Source: Nocardia huaxiensis (GTDB lineage: Bacteria > Actinomycetota > Actinomycetes > Mycobacteriales > Mycobacteriaceae). Taken from it: a stretch of 64,000 nucleotides of DNA. Position 1 is the first letter of the stretch. Each line of letters begins with the position of its first letter. Below are positions 26,889 through 35,442 of the stretch, in pieces. The notes beneath the pieces are model-generated. The model was not told where the DNA came from. It saw only the letters and a list, made by a program, of their open reading frames with translations, and searched no databases. The stretch is from the NCBI RefSeq assembly GCF_013744875.1, contig NZ_CP059399.1, forward strand, positions 6,200,001 to 6,264,000. The letters are read 5' to 3'. The position numbers were made by a program, and so were the translations under genes.

Positions 26889-27494
26889 GTGCCCGAGTTC
26901 ACGCCTCTCACACCGGATTCCCTCGCCGCGCAGGTCGCCGAGCGTGCCGACGGCCACGGGTTCGCGGTGGTGGGGATCGACGGTGCGGACGCCGCCGACC
27001 CGGTGACCTTCGCCGAGGCGGTGGCCGGGCACATCCGCGATCGGGGCGGGGCCGCCGAGGTGGTGTCGGTACACGATTTCATCCGCCCGGCCTCACTGCG
27101 ATTCGAATACAGTCGCGACGACGAATTCGATTACCGCACGGCCTGGTTCGATTACGCGGCTCTCGAACGTGAAGTCCTGCAGGCACTTCGGCAGCGCGGT
27201 GAATGGCTACCCGCGCTGTGGAACGAGCGCACCGATCGCTCCGCACGGGCCCGCATCCGCACGGCCGCACCCGGCACGGTGCTCGTGGTGGCCGGTCCCA
27301 TGCTGCTGGGGCGCGGGCTGGACTTCGATCTCACCGTTGAACTGCGCATGTCCGAGGCCGCCTTGCGACGCAAGACCGATCCGGCCGACGCGTTCACCCT
27401 CACCGCACTGCGCACCCACCGCGACAACCACGGCGAACAGGCCGATCTGGTGGTGGCGTGGGATCACCCCCGCCGTCCCGCGCTGCGGCGCTGA
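26889..27494 (+). CDS. Uridine-kinase-like protein with degenerate P-loop
   Basis: 201 residues from the GTG at 26889. The fold order resembles actinobacterial uridine kinase-like NTPases: VVGIDGADAADPVTFAEAV at the Walker A site, VVSVHDFIRPASLRFEYSRD (lid/substrate Asp), later TVLVVAGPMLLGRGLDFDLTVEL and RKTDPADAF. The expected G-x4-GK-[S/T] is GIDGADAADPVT, with neither Lys nor Ser/Thr at the usual spot, so ATP binding may be lost. Confidence 0.7.
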   Translation: MPEFTPLTPDSLAAQVAERADGHGFAVVGIDGADAADPVTFAEAVAGHIRDRGGAAEVVSVHDFIRPASLRFEYSRDDEFDYRTAWFDYAALEREVLQALRQRGEWLPALWNERTDRSARARIRTAAPGTVLVVAGPMLLGRGLDFDLTVELRMSEAALRRKTDPADAFTLTALRTHRDNHGEQADLVVAWDHPRRPALRR

Positions 27495-27598
27495 CACCGG
27501 CTCGAAGGCCCGGCCCGCGCGACCTCGGGCCGACGACGTGGTCGCAGGGTGGTAGAACCGTTGCGATAGTCGAACTTTCGAGGGGGGTGCGCGAGAGC

Positions 27599-29284
27599 AT
27601 GCGCCAAGTCCGAACCATCGAGCTGATTCCGGGCCGGCTGTCCGCGCGGGTGTTCGCCGGGCAGGCACCGGGAGGCAAGGACGTCTGGTGTTATGCCAGT
27701 GCCGGATTGGAGCGGGTGGGTCAGCGAGAGATCGTCTTGCAGATCGCGCGCCATCGCGGGGACACCGAGGACGCCTCCAACACACCGGATTTCCCGTTCT
27801 GGGTCATGCGGCAGGCGCATCGTGAAGCCGAGGCGGGCAAACCGCTCGACGCCGGCGCCCGGCTTGCGGTCCCCGGTTCCGAAGCGGGACACGGCATTAC
27901 AGGCTTCCTGCTCGAGGAGCATCCGGATGCCGCGCCGCTGTACCCGGACAGCGCGACACCGATCCTGGCCGTGCCGTTGGTCGGTGACGAATACCAGGTG
28001 GCCGACGTGTACGGGCATGCCCGGCTGCTGGCGCTGCTCGGCGCGCAGGAGCGGCTGTTCCCCTATCCCGCGTACTTCACCCGGCGGCGCAAATCCGTCG
28101 TCGACTACGAAACGCTGCGCGCCGCAACGGTTCTGGCCCGTATGGCCATGACGCACACGCCGTGGATCGAGGTCGCGGGCAGCGGCACCGAACTGCGGGT
28201 GACCGTGCTGCCGGAGCGGGCCGGCTGGTTCGCCTGGCTGCTGCGCGAACACGGTCCACGCGGAATCACCGTGCTGACCGCCGCCACTCACAGCACCGCA
28301 GCGCACCGCTACATCTGGACCCGAGACGGCGCACCGAGCGCCATCGGCGTCAATGGCATTCCGATCGCGGGCAATTCCCTCGTGGCGGGCAATTTCCTCG
28401 TTCTGGTCGTCACCGACGGCCAGTCGAGCACCAACAGGATGGAAGACGGCTTCGGCCTGGTCCTGTCCCCCGCCGACCGCGATCAGATCTCCGCCGCACT
28501 CGAATCCGGCCGCGAATACCGCCACCGCACCGGCCCGGCCGATCTCGTCATCGGTACCGGCTCGATCGGCCACGACTCCCCCTTCGGGGCCTACGCCGCC
28601 CCCGACACCTTCCGCCGTCACGAGCCGCCCACCGCGGCCGCAGCACCCGCGCACGCCGGACCTCCACCCGAACCCTCGTCATCCCACCCCGATTCCGCGC
28701 CGGCCAAGCGGCGCGGATTCTGGTCCCGCTCCGATCGAGCCGCCGGACCGCAACCGTCTTTGCCCCCGCCTCCGCCGCTGCACCACCCCGATGCCCCCGC
28801 CCGGTTCACCGCTCATCCAGACAGCCGACCGTACTGGCAGGGCCCGCAACCCCCGGCACACACTTCCGGGCCGGAACTCGGCGCATTGCCGCCCTGGTTG
28901 CCGCCCGCACCGGCCCCCGCGCCACAGCCTGACCCGGCCCAGCGGTATGCGCCGCGCGCGGTGGAGTTGAAGCAGATCGTGCTGGTGTCCGAGGAGGCGG
29001 CGTTCGCCGCCGAGATGCCCATGGATCGGATGGCGGCATTCTGTGACGAGATCACGCGGATCGTCGACGAGGGGGTGGCGGCCGCGACCGGGCACGATCT
29101 CGAGGAACTGGTCGTGGGCGTGGAATTCGCACCGGAGCGGCCGTTGCAGGTCAGTTTGGCCACCAAGGGCAGTTTTCCGAAGCCGTCGGCGCAGGCGCTG
29201 GTGAATCGGCTCGACGGGTTGAACCCGCCGCCGGTGCGGGAGCGGGTTCTCGCGTTCGAGGTGTGGTTCCGGGCGCGCGGATGA
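27599..29284 (+). CDS. Unrecognised two-domain protein with Pro-rich linker
   Basis: 561 residues from the ATG at 27599; a purine-rich AGGGGGG lies 11 nt upstream. Residues ~1-335 form an alpha/beta region (ELIPGRLSARVFAG; WCYASAGLERVGQREIVLQI; RRRKSVVDYETLRAATVLA) that faintly recalls the SARA-type DUF3480 layout. A Pro/Ala/His-rich linker follows (~345-470). A C-terminal domain (~475-561; LKQIVLVSEEAAFAAEMPMD) has mixed beta-alpha character. No signal peptide. Function unknown; the family guess is tentative. Confidence 0.6.
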   Translation: MRQVRTIELIPGRLSARVFAGQAPGGKDVWCYASAGLERVGQREIVLQIARHRGDTEDASNTPDFPFWVMRQAHREAEAGKPLDAGARLAVPGSEAGHGITGFLLEEHPDAAPLYPDSATPILAVPLVGDEYQVADVYGHARLLALLGAQERLFPYPAYFTRRRKSVVDYETLRAATVLARMAMTHTPWIEVAGSGTELRVTVLPERAGWFAWLLREHGPRGITVLTAATHSTAAHRYIWTRDGAPSAIGVNGIPIAGNSLVAGNFLVLVVTDGQSSTNRMEDGFGLVLSPADRDQISAALESGREYRHRTGPADLVIGTGSIGHDSPFGAYAAPDTFRRHEPPTAAAAPAHAGPPPEPSSSHPDSAPAKRRGFWSRSDRAAGPQPSLPPPPPLHHPDAPARFTAHPDSRPYWQGPQPPAHTSGPELGALPPWLPPAPAPAPQPDPAQRYAPRAVELKQIVLVSEEAAFAAEMPMDRMAAFCDEITRIVDEGVAAATGHDLEELVVGVEFAPERPLQVSLATKGSFPKPSAQALVNRLDGLNPPPVRERVLAFEVWFRARG

Positions 29285-29322
29285 GGTGGCCGGCCTGCTG
29301 AGGCGTGCCGCCGCGGACGCGT

Positions 29323-29742
29323 TCACTCGACCGGCGGGAACTCCCGGATGTGCGTGTTGTGGAAGCTGGTGAACAGCCAGGTTCCGTTGGCGCGCACCGC
29401 GACTCGGGTCTGGATGGACTGCGGGACCGGGTCGGCGCGCGGGCCCGGTGGCATGGGGCGGTCGGTCACCGTGACCATGACGGCGGTATCCGGGGCCGGG
29501 TAGCGGATGGTGAGGGTCGTGGGTTCGGCCATGCGGGTGCCCTTCATGAAACCGTTCAGGCCCTCCTGCATCACCTCGGCGAGTTCGGTTCGGCCCCTGA
29601 CGAATTCGCCGATGACCGAGACGAAGTCGGCGTCTTCGGTGAAGGTGGCGGCGAAAGCCTTGCCGTCACCGGCGGCTCAGGCAACCATTTGCGCGTGCAG
29701 CAGGGCGCGCAGGGCGGTGTCGGGGTTGGTGGGGATGGACAT
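29323..29742 (-). pseudogene. SnoaL/SgcJ-like NTF2-fold gene with in-frame stop
   Basis: Reading from ATG 29742 gives MSIPTNPDTALRALLHAQMVA, then TGA at 29679-29677, then in the same frame AAGDGKAFAATFTEDADFV and on to the stop at 29323. The join fits the SgcJ/EcaC branch of NTF2-like proteins, where a Trp would suit the TGA (one-base change from TGG). 138 sense codons, normal family length. Ends in FTSFHNTHIREF. Start is 6 nt after the upstream membrane-protein stop. Confidence 0.7.
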
Positions 29743-29747
29743 TGTGT

Positions 29748-30158
29748 TCACCTGTTCTCGCGGCGCATGCCCGCGTATTCGATCGTTGCGAAGGTGGCGA
29801 CATAGAGGGCGCCGGCGTAGAGGAATGCCTTGCCCCAACCGGTCAGGGGCATGAGGTCGGTGCAGGTGAGCGCCATCATCGCCGGGGCCGACAGGGCGTT
29901 CACCGCAACCACGCCCAGCGCGGAGCGTTGCGTGATCACCCGGCCACGGGCGATCAGCAGCAGTGCGGCAGCACCTGCCAGCATGACCACCCCGATCGGT
30001 CTCGACCAGCCGATCGGCAGGCCCAGCGGCCCGTCCAGGACCGGCGCGGCGGCCAGCAGGAAGACGCCGAAAGCCGCTGTGCCCCAACCATCCAGGCGAA
30101 GGGAGGTGCGGAGCAGTCCGGCGTCGGCGGCAGGTGCTCGCCATAGTGTCGTTGCCAT
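29748..30158 (-). CDS. Small membrane protein with four helices
   Basis: 136 residues with four hydrophobic segments (about 30-44, 52-70, 83-95, 110-127). No family recognised with certainty. It precedes the broken SnoaL-like gene by 5 nt and is divergent from an MmyB-like regulator 87 bp away, which may control the pair. Confidence 0.6.
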   Translation of the reverse strand: MATTLWRAPAADAGLLRTSLRLDGWGTAAFGVFLLAAAPVLDGPLGLPIGWSRPIGVVMLAGAAALLLIARGRVITQRSALGVVAVNALSAPAMMALTCTDLMPLTGWGKAFLYAGALYVATFATIEYAGMRRENR

Positions 30159-30245
30159 GGCGTCGACGCTTCCAGAGGCCGGTCATGGGCTCAATGACCT
30201 CGGAGGTCATGGAAGGCATCACCCCATGATCGATAGGCTGGCTCG

Positions 30246-31079
30246 GTGACGCGTTCGATCCAGGAGTCCCCGGTCGGCACGCTGCTGCGCGAGTGGCGGC
30301 AGCGGCGGCGATTGAGCCAACTCGATCTGGCCTTGACGGCCGAGACCTCCGCGCGGCACCTGTCCTGTGTGGAGACCGGCCGCGCCCAGCCCAGCCGGGC
30401 CATGGTGCTGAAACTGTGCGAGGCGCTCGAAGTGCCGCTGCGCGAACGCAATACGGTGCTGCTGGCCGGAGGCTTCGCCCCCGAATACCGGGAGCGCGGC
30501 CTCGACGACGCCGACATGGCTTCCGCGCGAGCGGCTTTGGCCACCATGCTGACCGCGCACGAACCGTATCCGGCGGTGGTGGTCGACCGGTACTGGAATG
30601 TGGTCACCACCAATCGCGCCATGGCCCTGTTCGAGGGCGCGGTGCCCGAACCCCTGCGCGACCTGCCGCCGAACGTGTATCGGCTGGCCCTGTACCCGGA
30701 CGACGAGTCACCAGCCCGCATGGTGAACTACCGCGAGGTGCGAGAGATGCTGCTGGAGCGCCTGATCCAGCAGGTCCGCGCCACCGGCGACCCGATCCTG
30801 CGCGATCTGTACGACGAGGTCTCCGCCTACCCGTTCCCGGCGGATATCGAATCCGACTCCGCCACAATGCCGTCCACCCCGTTCGCGGTGCCGCTGCGTA
30901 TCAGCACCCCGATGGGCGAGCTGCGCATGTTCAGCACCATGGTCACCTTCGGCGCACCGGCCGACGTCACCCTGTCCGAGCTCGCGATCGAATTGTTCTA
31001 CCCCCTGGACGATTTCACCGCGGGTGCCCTGCGTCAGCTGTTCGAACTCGCCACCCGGCACGCCTCGGCGTCCGGGTGA
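30246..31079 (+). CDS. XRE-type regulator with MmyB-like ligand domain
   Basis: 277 residues from GTG 30246. N-terminal helix-turn-helix (LREWRQRRRLSQLDLALTAE, SARHLSCVETGRAQPSR) followed by an MmyB-like PAS-type domain (VVVDRYWNVVTTNRAMALFEG). These regulators are usually next to the oxidoreductase or transporter they control; here the divergent membrane protein/SnoaL pair is the obvious candidate. Confidence 0.85.
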   Translation: MTRSIQESPVGTLLREWRQRRRLSQLDLALTAETSARHLSCVETGRAQPSRAMVLKLCEALEVPLRERNTVLLAGGFAPEYRERGLDDADMASARAALATMLTAHEPYPAVVVDRYWNVVTTNRAMALFEGAVPEPLRDLPPNVYRLALYPDDESPARMVNYREVREMLLERLIQQVRATGDPILRDLYDEVSAYPFPADIESDSATMPSTPFAVPLRISTPMGELRMFSTMVTFGAPADVTLSELAIELFYPLDDFTAGALRQLFELATRHASASG

Positions 31080-31160
31080 GCGAGCCCGGCATCGTCACTC
31101 CCAGGCGCACAGCACGGCCGCGATATCGCGCACCAGATATCGCCCCGGTTTCCCGCCCGG

Positions 31161-32015
31161 TCACCACTCGCGGCGGCTGGGTTTGAAGGTCTCCGTGGGG
31201 AAGTCGTCGGGGCTGATGCGCGGCCCGCGCTCGGGTTCCTCCTCGCGGGCGGGCCAGTAGCGGCTGGCGTACTGTCCGCGGATGCGGCTCAGATCAGGTT
31301 CGTCCACATCGGTGATGCCGACCTGCAGCAGCATGAGCATGGTGACCATGCTGACCGCGATGATCAGCGGTGTCAGCAGTTGCCCGGCCTGCGCCCCGGA
31401 CGGTGCCACGATGTGCTCGGCGATGTGGGCGCGCATGGAGAACATGCCCGTGTAGTGCATGCCGCACACCGCGATTCCCATGATCAGCGCCGCACCGATG
31501 GTGGCGAGCACCCCGCGCACGTGCAGCGCGAACCACAGCGCCGCGGTGGCCGCGACCACGGCGATCACCAGCGAGAGGAACACGATCCAGGGGTCGTACC
31601 GCACGGCCGCATCGGTTTTCATGGCGTACATGCCCGAGTAGTGCATGGCCCCCACCCCGAGACCGGTGATCGCCCCGCCCACCAGCAGGGCGAATACATC
31701 CCCGTGCTGATGTACGACGATGGACAACCCCATCCACACCACCAGCATGGCGATGGCCGCGCTCAGCAGTGTGATGGGGATGTTGTAGCGAATGGTGGTC
31801 TGCTGCACCGAAAACCCCAGCATCGCAATGAAATGCATGACCCAGATCCCGGTGCCGCCGAGGGCGATGGCGCCGGTGGCGATCCAGCCGCCGTGCCCGT
31901 TTCCATTGCGCGCCCGCACCATACAGCGTAGCGCCAGCAACGAACCGGTGACGGACATGATGTAGGCCAGGGTGGGGGTCAGCCAGCCGTAGGTGAACTG
32001 GTCAATCTCCAGCAT
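31161..32015 (-). CDS. MHYT-domain integral membrane sensor
   Basis: 284 residues, seven membrane helices, with three MHYT motifs near the outer face: MHFIAM, MHYSGM and MHYTGM. MHYT domains are proposed to bind copper and sense O2, CO or NO. No GGDEF or kinase output domain is attached; the cytosolic tail (about 240-284) is short and acidic/basic. Confidence 0.88.
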   Translation of the reverse strand: MLEIDQFTYGWLTPTLAYIMSVTGSLLALRCMVRARNGNGHGGWIATGAIALGGTGIWVMHFIAMLGFSVQQTTIRYNIPITLLSAAIAMLVVWMGLSIVVHQHGDVFALLVGGAITGLGVGAMHYSGMYAMKTDAAVRYDPWIVFLSLVIAVVAATAALWFALHVRGVLATIGAALIMGIAVCGMHYTGMFSMRAHIAEHIVAPSGAQAGQLLTPLIIAVSMVTMLMLLQVGITDVDEPDLSRIRGQYASRYWPAREEEPERGPRISPDDFPTETFKPSRREW

Positions 32016-32269
32016 GCGGGCTCCTTGCCAGAAGGCTTCGCGTCGACAGAGTCACCGGTACTCGAGCCGAACATAGCCAGGAACCGCCAGGTAGTAAATT
32101 TGCCGCAGCACAATCCTGGAAAATTAGCTGAGTTTGCTGCCGGTCATCCGCGCAGGTAGCGGACGCGTAGCCGGATCAGCCCGGAATCGCCGGTTCGTGT
32201 ATGCGTCCCTTGACGTTCAGCACCCCACCCGCAACCCACCGCCCGCGCGCTAGGGACTTATGGCACAAG
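32016..32269. other. Intergenic region upstream of the MHYT gene
   Basis: About 250 bp with no convincing open frame. It is locally AT-rich (around 32090-32130, including AAATTAGCTGAGTTTGC), which suits a promoter for the MHYT gene, but no clear -35/-10 pair is claimed. The pdxS terminator lies at its right edge. Confidence 0.4.
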
Positions 32270-32306
32270 AAAACCGCCGGACAGCCTCGAAAGGCCATCC
32301 GGCGGT
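32270..32306 (-). terminator. Rho-independent terminator of pdxS
   Basis: On the minus strand a 9-bp stem (ACCGCCGGA at 32273-32281 with TCCGGCGGT at 32298-32306) with an inner GCCT/AGGC pairing is followed by TTTTCTTG. It lies 38 bp after the pdxS stop. Confidence 0.75.
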
Positions 32307-32321
32307 TCGACGTTCGGCGCT

Positions 32322-32361
32322 TACCAGCCGCGCTCGGCAGCGACTACCAGCCGCGCTCGGC
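32322..32361. repeat. 17-bp direct repeat across the pdxS stop
   Basis: TACCAGCCGCGCTCGGC occurs at 32322-32338 and 32345-32361 (period 23 bp). The inner copy encodes the PdxS C-terminus Ala-Glu-Arg-Gly-Trp and stop; the outer copy lies just past it. A small tandem duplication. Confidence 0.7.
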
Positions 32362-33273
32362 GAGGCGGTGCGGCTGCGGGATCTCCTCCACATTGATGCC
32401 GACCATGGCCTCGCCCAGACCGCGCGACACCTTGGCCAGCACGTCCGGGTCGTCGTAGAAGGTGGTGGCCTTGACCACGGCGGCGGCACGCTGGGCCGGG
32501 TTGCCCGACTTGAAGATGCCCGAGCCGACGAACACGCCCTCGGCGCCGAGCTGCATCATCATGGCGGCGTCGGCCGGGGTGGCGATGCCACCGGCGGTGA
32601 ACAGCACGACCGGCAGCTTGCCGGTGGCGGCGACCTCACGCACGAGCTCGTACGGAGCCTGCAGTTCCTTGGCGGCCACGTACAGCTCGTCCTCGGGCAG
32701 CGACACCAGGCGGCGGATCTCGTCGCGGATCTTGCGCATGTGGGTGGTGGCATTGGAGACGTCGCCGGTGCCGGCCTCGCCCTTGGAGCGAATCATGGCC
32801 GCGCCCTCGGTGATTCGGCGCAGCGCCTCGCCCAGGTTGGTGGCGCCGCACACGAACGGCACGGTGAAGGCGAACTTGTCGATGTGGTTGGAGTAATCGG
32901 CCGGGGTGAGCACCTCGGACTCGTCGATGTAGTCGACACCGAGCGACTGCAGGATCTGCGCCTCGACGAAGTGGCCGATGCGGGCCTTGGCCATGACCGG
33001 GATGGAGACCGCATTGATGATGCTGTCGATCATGTCCGGATCGCTCATGCGGGAGACGCCGCCCTGAGCGCGGATGTCGGCGGGCACCCGCTCAAGGGCC
33101 ATGACGGCGACGGCGCCGGCATCCTCGGCGATCTTGGCCTGCTCCACATTGACGACATCCATGATCACACCGCCCTTCAGCATCTCGGCCATGCCGCGCT
33201 TCACGCGGGCGGTGCCGATGGTGGATGTGGTGTCGGGCGTGGTCACGGCAAACTCCTGTGTCATCTGGGCCAA
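32344..33273 (-). CDS. pdxS: Pyridoxal 5'-phosphate synthase lyase subunit PdxS
   Basis: Makes PLP from ribose 5-phosphate, glyceraldehyde 3-phosphate and ammonia from PdxT. 309 residues, (beta/alpha)8 barrel. [39 protein letters not shown] and the Schiff-base Lys in [10 protein letters not shown] are all present, as is the phosphate loop [26 protein letters not shown]. Separated from pdxT by about 9 kb. Confidence 0.97.
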   Translation of the reverse strand: MAQMTQEFAVTTPDTTSTIGTARVKRGMAEMLKGGVIMDVVNVEQAKIAEDAGAVAVMALERVPADIRAQGGVSRMSDPDMIDSIINAVSIPVMAKARIGHFVEAQILQSLGVDYIDESEVLTPADYSNHIDKFAFTVPFVCGATNLGEALRRITEGAAMIRSKGEAGTGDVSNATTHMRKIRDEIRRLVSLPEDELYVAAKELQAPYELVREVAATGKLPVVLFTAGGIATPADAAMMMQLGAEGVFVGSGIFKSGNPAQRAAAVVKATTFYDDPDVLAKVSRGLGEAMVGINVEEIPQPHRLAERGW

Positions 33274-33428
33274 TCGGATCGCTCGGATTCGAACACCCCG
33301 ATTCTAGGCGTCGGCATCAGGCCACTTGATAGCCAGTCCGACACCACTGGACCGGTCACCGGCAGCCCAGTTGCCCAGATCACAGCGACGCGCGCAAAGC
33401 TCTTGCCGCAGCGGCTATTCCGCCGCAA

Positions 33429-33863
33429 TCAGCAGTGCACTCCGATCTGGGTGAGCATGTCGTGCACGTCGACGTGCAGCCACTGCTCGGCGATCCGGAG
33501 GTCCTCGATGCGCAGAATGTCGACGCCCGCGAAGGCCACGCGGGTGCCCACGGGCGCCTGCGCGCCGACGAAACCACCCCCGTAGGTGCCGGTCGCGTGC
33601 CAGCGCCCGACCACGAAGGTGTCGTCGGCGATCGGGCCGATCTGGGTGGTGAAACGCAGATCGGGAAAGACCGCGCGCACATCGGAGATCCATTCGGCCA
33701 GTCCGGCCGGGCCGCGGATATCGCGCGCGTTCGCGCCGTCGAGCAGCGCCACGTGGACCGCGAAGCGGTCGTCGATCAGCCGCGGGGCGCCGTCCAGGTC
33801 ACCGTTCCACAGTGTCAGCCACGGCAGCCAGAATGCGCGGTTGACGGCGTCGGTGGGGATCAT
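33429..33863 (-). CDS. SnoaL-like ester cyclase/NTF2-fold protein
   Basis: 144 residues with the SnoaL pattern (FWLPWLTLWNGDLDGAPRLI; DVRAVFPDLRFTTQIGPIADDTFVVGRWHATGTY; VDILRIEDLRIAEQWLHVD). The polyketide cyclase fold is widely reused, so activity is not assignable. Divergent from a TetR gene, with an unusually long palindrome between. Confidence 0.8.
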   Translation of the reverse strand: MIPTDAVNRAFWLPWLTLWNGDLDGAPRLIDDRFAVHVALLDGANARDIRGPAGLAEWISDVRAVFPDLRFTTQIGPIADDTFVVGRWHATGTYGGGFVGAQAPVGTRVAFAGVDILRIEDLRIAEQWLHVDVHDMLTQIGVHC

Positions 33864-33888
33864 GCGAGGCTCCTTGCCGGTGTTCCAC

Positions 33889-33927
33889 TACCTCACTCTG
33901 GTTACGCACCGTAACTAGAGTGAGGTA
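33889..33927. promoter_or_regulatory. 39-bp composite palindrome between SnoaL-like and TetR genes
   Basis: Outer arms TACCTCACTCT / AGAGTGAGGTA (11 bp, perfect) and inner arms GTTACG / CGTAAC (6 bp, perfect) around CAC, with one unpaired base between inner and outer arms on each side. It begins 25 bp before the SnoaL-like start. Probable TetR operator covering both promoters; long enough for two dimers. Confidence 0.8.
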
Positions 33928-33997
33928 CTGTCGCAACAGCTGGGACACACGTCACGGCTACGCTGCGCAGACCGGCCACATCGAGCGGGAGGACCCG

Positions 33998-34696
33998 ATG
34001 ACGGAAACGGTTCAACACCCGCGAGCGCGTTTCAAGGCGCAGACCCGCGCCGAGATCAAGGACGCGGCGCTGGCACAACTCGCCGCGGGCGGCGTCGCCT
34101 CGATCGCGCTGCAGCGCATCGCCAAGGGGCTCGGCCTGTCGGGCCCGGCGCTCTACCGGTACTTCGACAGCAAGGACGCGCTGCTGACCGAGCTCATGCG
34201 CGACGCCTACACCGAATTCGCCACCGCCATCGAGGCCGCCGCCGTCCCGGCGGCCACACCGCGCGCCCGGCTGCGGGCCCTGGCGGTCGCCTACCGCGGC
34301 TGGGCGGTCACCCACCCCCATCGCTATCTGTTGATCCAGGGCGCGCCGCTGCCCGGCTACGACGCCCCCGCCGAGAGCCTGGCCCGGCTGCGCGCCGTGC
34401 TGGCGCACTTCCTCGACGTCTTCGAAACCGCCACTCCCGCAGTGTCATTGGACGCCTTGATCAGCCAGGCGGAGGACTGGTTGCGAGCCGGCGGACCGAT
34501 GGCCGACTGGGTGGCGGCGCACTGCGCGACCCCGCGTCTCGGCGTCGCCCCGGCCGGGGTCCTGCTCACCTGGTCGATCATGCACGGCGTGGTCAGCCTC
34601 GAGACCGCGGGTCAGTACACCGGCCTGGGTCTCACCGGCGAGATGCTGCTCGATACCCAGATCACCGTTCTCGCAGACACTTTCGGCCTGCGCTGA
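33998..34696 (+). CDS. TetR family transcriptional regulator
   Basis: 232 residues from ATG 33998, with GGGAGGA about 5 nt upstream; an open frame further upstream overlaps the operator and is rejected. Helix-turn-helix SIALQRIAKGLGLSGPALYRYFDSKDALL. The C-terminal domain (TetR_C_WHG-like, WAVTHPHRYLLIQGAPLPGY) is seen in many actinobacterial regulators. Likely represses itself and the SnoaL-like gene. Confidence 0.88.
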   Translation: MTETVQHPRARFKAQTRAEIKDAALAQLAAGGVASIALQRIAKGLGLSGPALYRYFDSKDALLTELMRDAYTEFATAIEAAAVPAATPRARLRALAVAYRGWAVTHPHRYLLIQGAPLPGYDAPAESLARLRAVLAHFLDVFETATPAVSLDALISQAEDWLRAGGPMADWVAAHCATPRLGVAPAGVLLTWSIMHGVVSLETAGQYTGLGLTGEMLLDTQITVLADTFGLR

Positions 34697-34700
34697 ACGG

Positions 34701-35351
34701 TCACGCCACCGGCGACAGCCGCAGCACCGTGCCCATGTGCCGGGTCAGCGCGGACGGCCCGAGGAATTCCACGCGCCCGGTGCGCACCGCGTGATGCAGC
34801 GGCACGCGACCCAGCCACACCTGATACAGCGTGCTCACATCCGAGGTGATGAGGACATCCACCGGGAAGCCCGGATCGGTGTCGCACACCGAGGCGTCGC
34901 CGGACTCCACCACGATCCAGTACCGCTTGGGCTCATCGGTGAACCGCACGCCCAGCACCTGCCGTTTGCCCGGGAACGAGGACGTGTCCAGCCGTGTGTG
35001 CATCCACCACACCAGCAGATCGGGATCCAGCTCCTCCGGCTCCGGATCGCCGAAGGTCCAGCGCGCACCCCACGCGCCCAGCCCGAACAGGATCGGTTCC
35101 AGCTCCCGCCCGGCCTCGGTGAGTAGGTAGCGGCTGCCCATCTTCTCCACCAGCCCGGCGCGCTCGAACCGGCGCAGCCGCTTCACCAGCAGGCTGCGCG
35201 ACAGGCCCGGCAGGCCACGCGCCAGATCGTTGAATCGTGTTGTGCCGGTGAGCAGATCACGCATGATGAGCAGCGACCACCGCTCCCCGAGCAGGTCGAG
35301 CGCCCGCGAGATCGGACAGTACTGCCCGTAGCCGATGGTCTCGTTTTCCAT
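34701..35351 (-). CDS. HxlR-family regulator with SCP2-like C-terminal domain
   Basis: 216 residues from ATG 35351 (MENETIGYGQYCPISRALDLL). Winged-helix HxlR domain (CPISRALDLLGERWSLLIMRDLLTGTTRFNDLARGLPGLSR), including the redox-type Cys in YCP, then an SCP2/alkyl-sulfatase-like lipid-binding half (about 110-216). Divergent from an acyl-CoA dehydrogenase whose operator-like repeats lie between. Confidence 0.85.
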   Translation of the reverse strand: MENETIGYGQYCPISRALDLLGERWSLLIMRDLLTGTTRFNDLARGLPGLSRSLLVKRLRRFERAGLVEKMGSRYLLTEAGRELEPILFGLGAWGARWTFGDPEPEELDPDLLVWWMHTRLDTSSFPGKRQVLGVRFTDEPKRYWIVVESGDASVCDTDPGFPVDVLITSDVSTLYQVWLGRVPLHHAVRTGRVEFLGPSALTRHMGTVLRLSPVA

Positions 35352-35363
35352 TCTCACCTCGCA

Positions 35364-35393
35364 GGACAGGTCCATTATGCGGACCGGACAGGT
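35364..35393. promoter_or_regulatory. Direct-repeat operator upstream of HxlR and acyl-CoA dehydrogenase
   Basis: GGACAGGT occurs at 35364-35371 and 35386-35393, exactly 22 bp (two helical turns) apart, in the 91-bp divergent region. Spacing suits two dimers on one face of the DNA. Confidence 0.5.
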
Positions 35394-35442
35394 TCAATTT
35401 CTGGACTATCGGGTTATCGCGGGCGTCCCTACCTTTCGAAAC

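Noticed and set aside
29677..29679. TGA as a selenocysteine or programmed readthrough site
   Set aside because: No SECIS-like hairpin was evident after the codon and SnoaL-like proteins have no known selenocysteine; a nonsense mutation is simpler.
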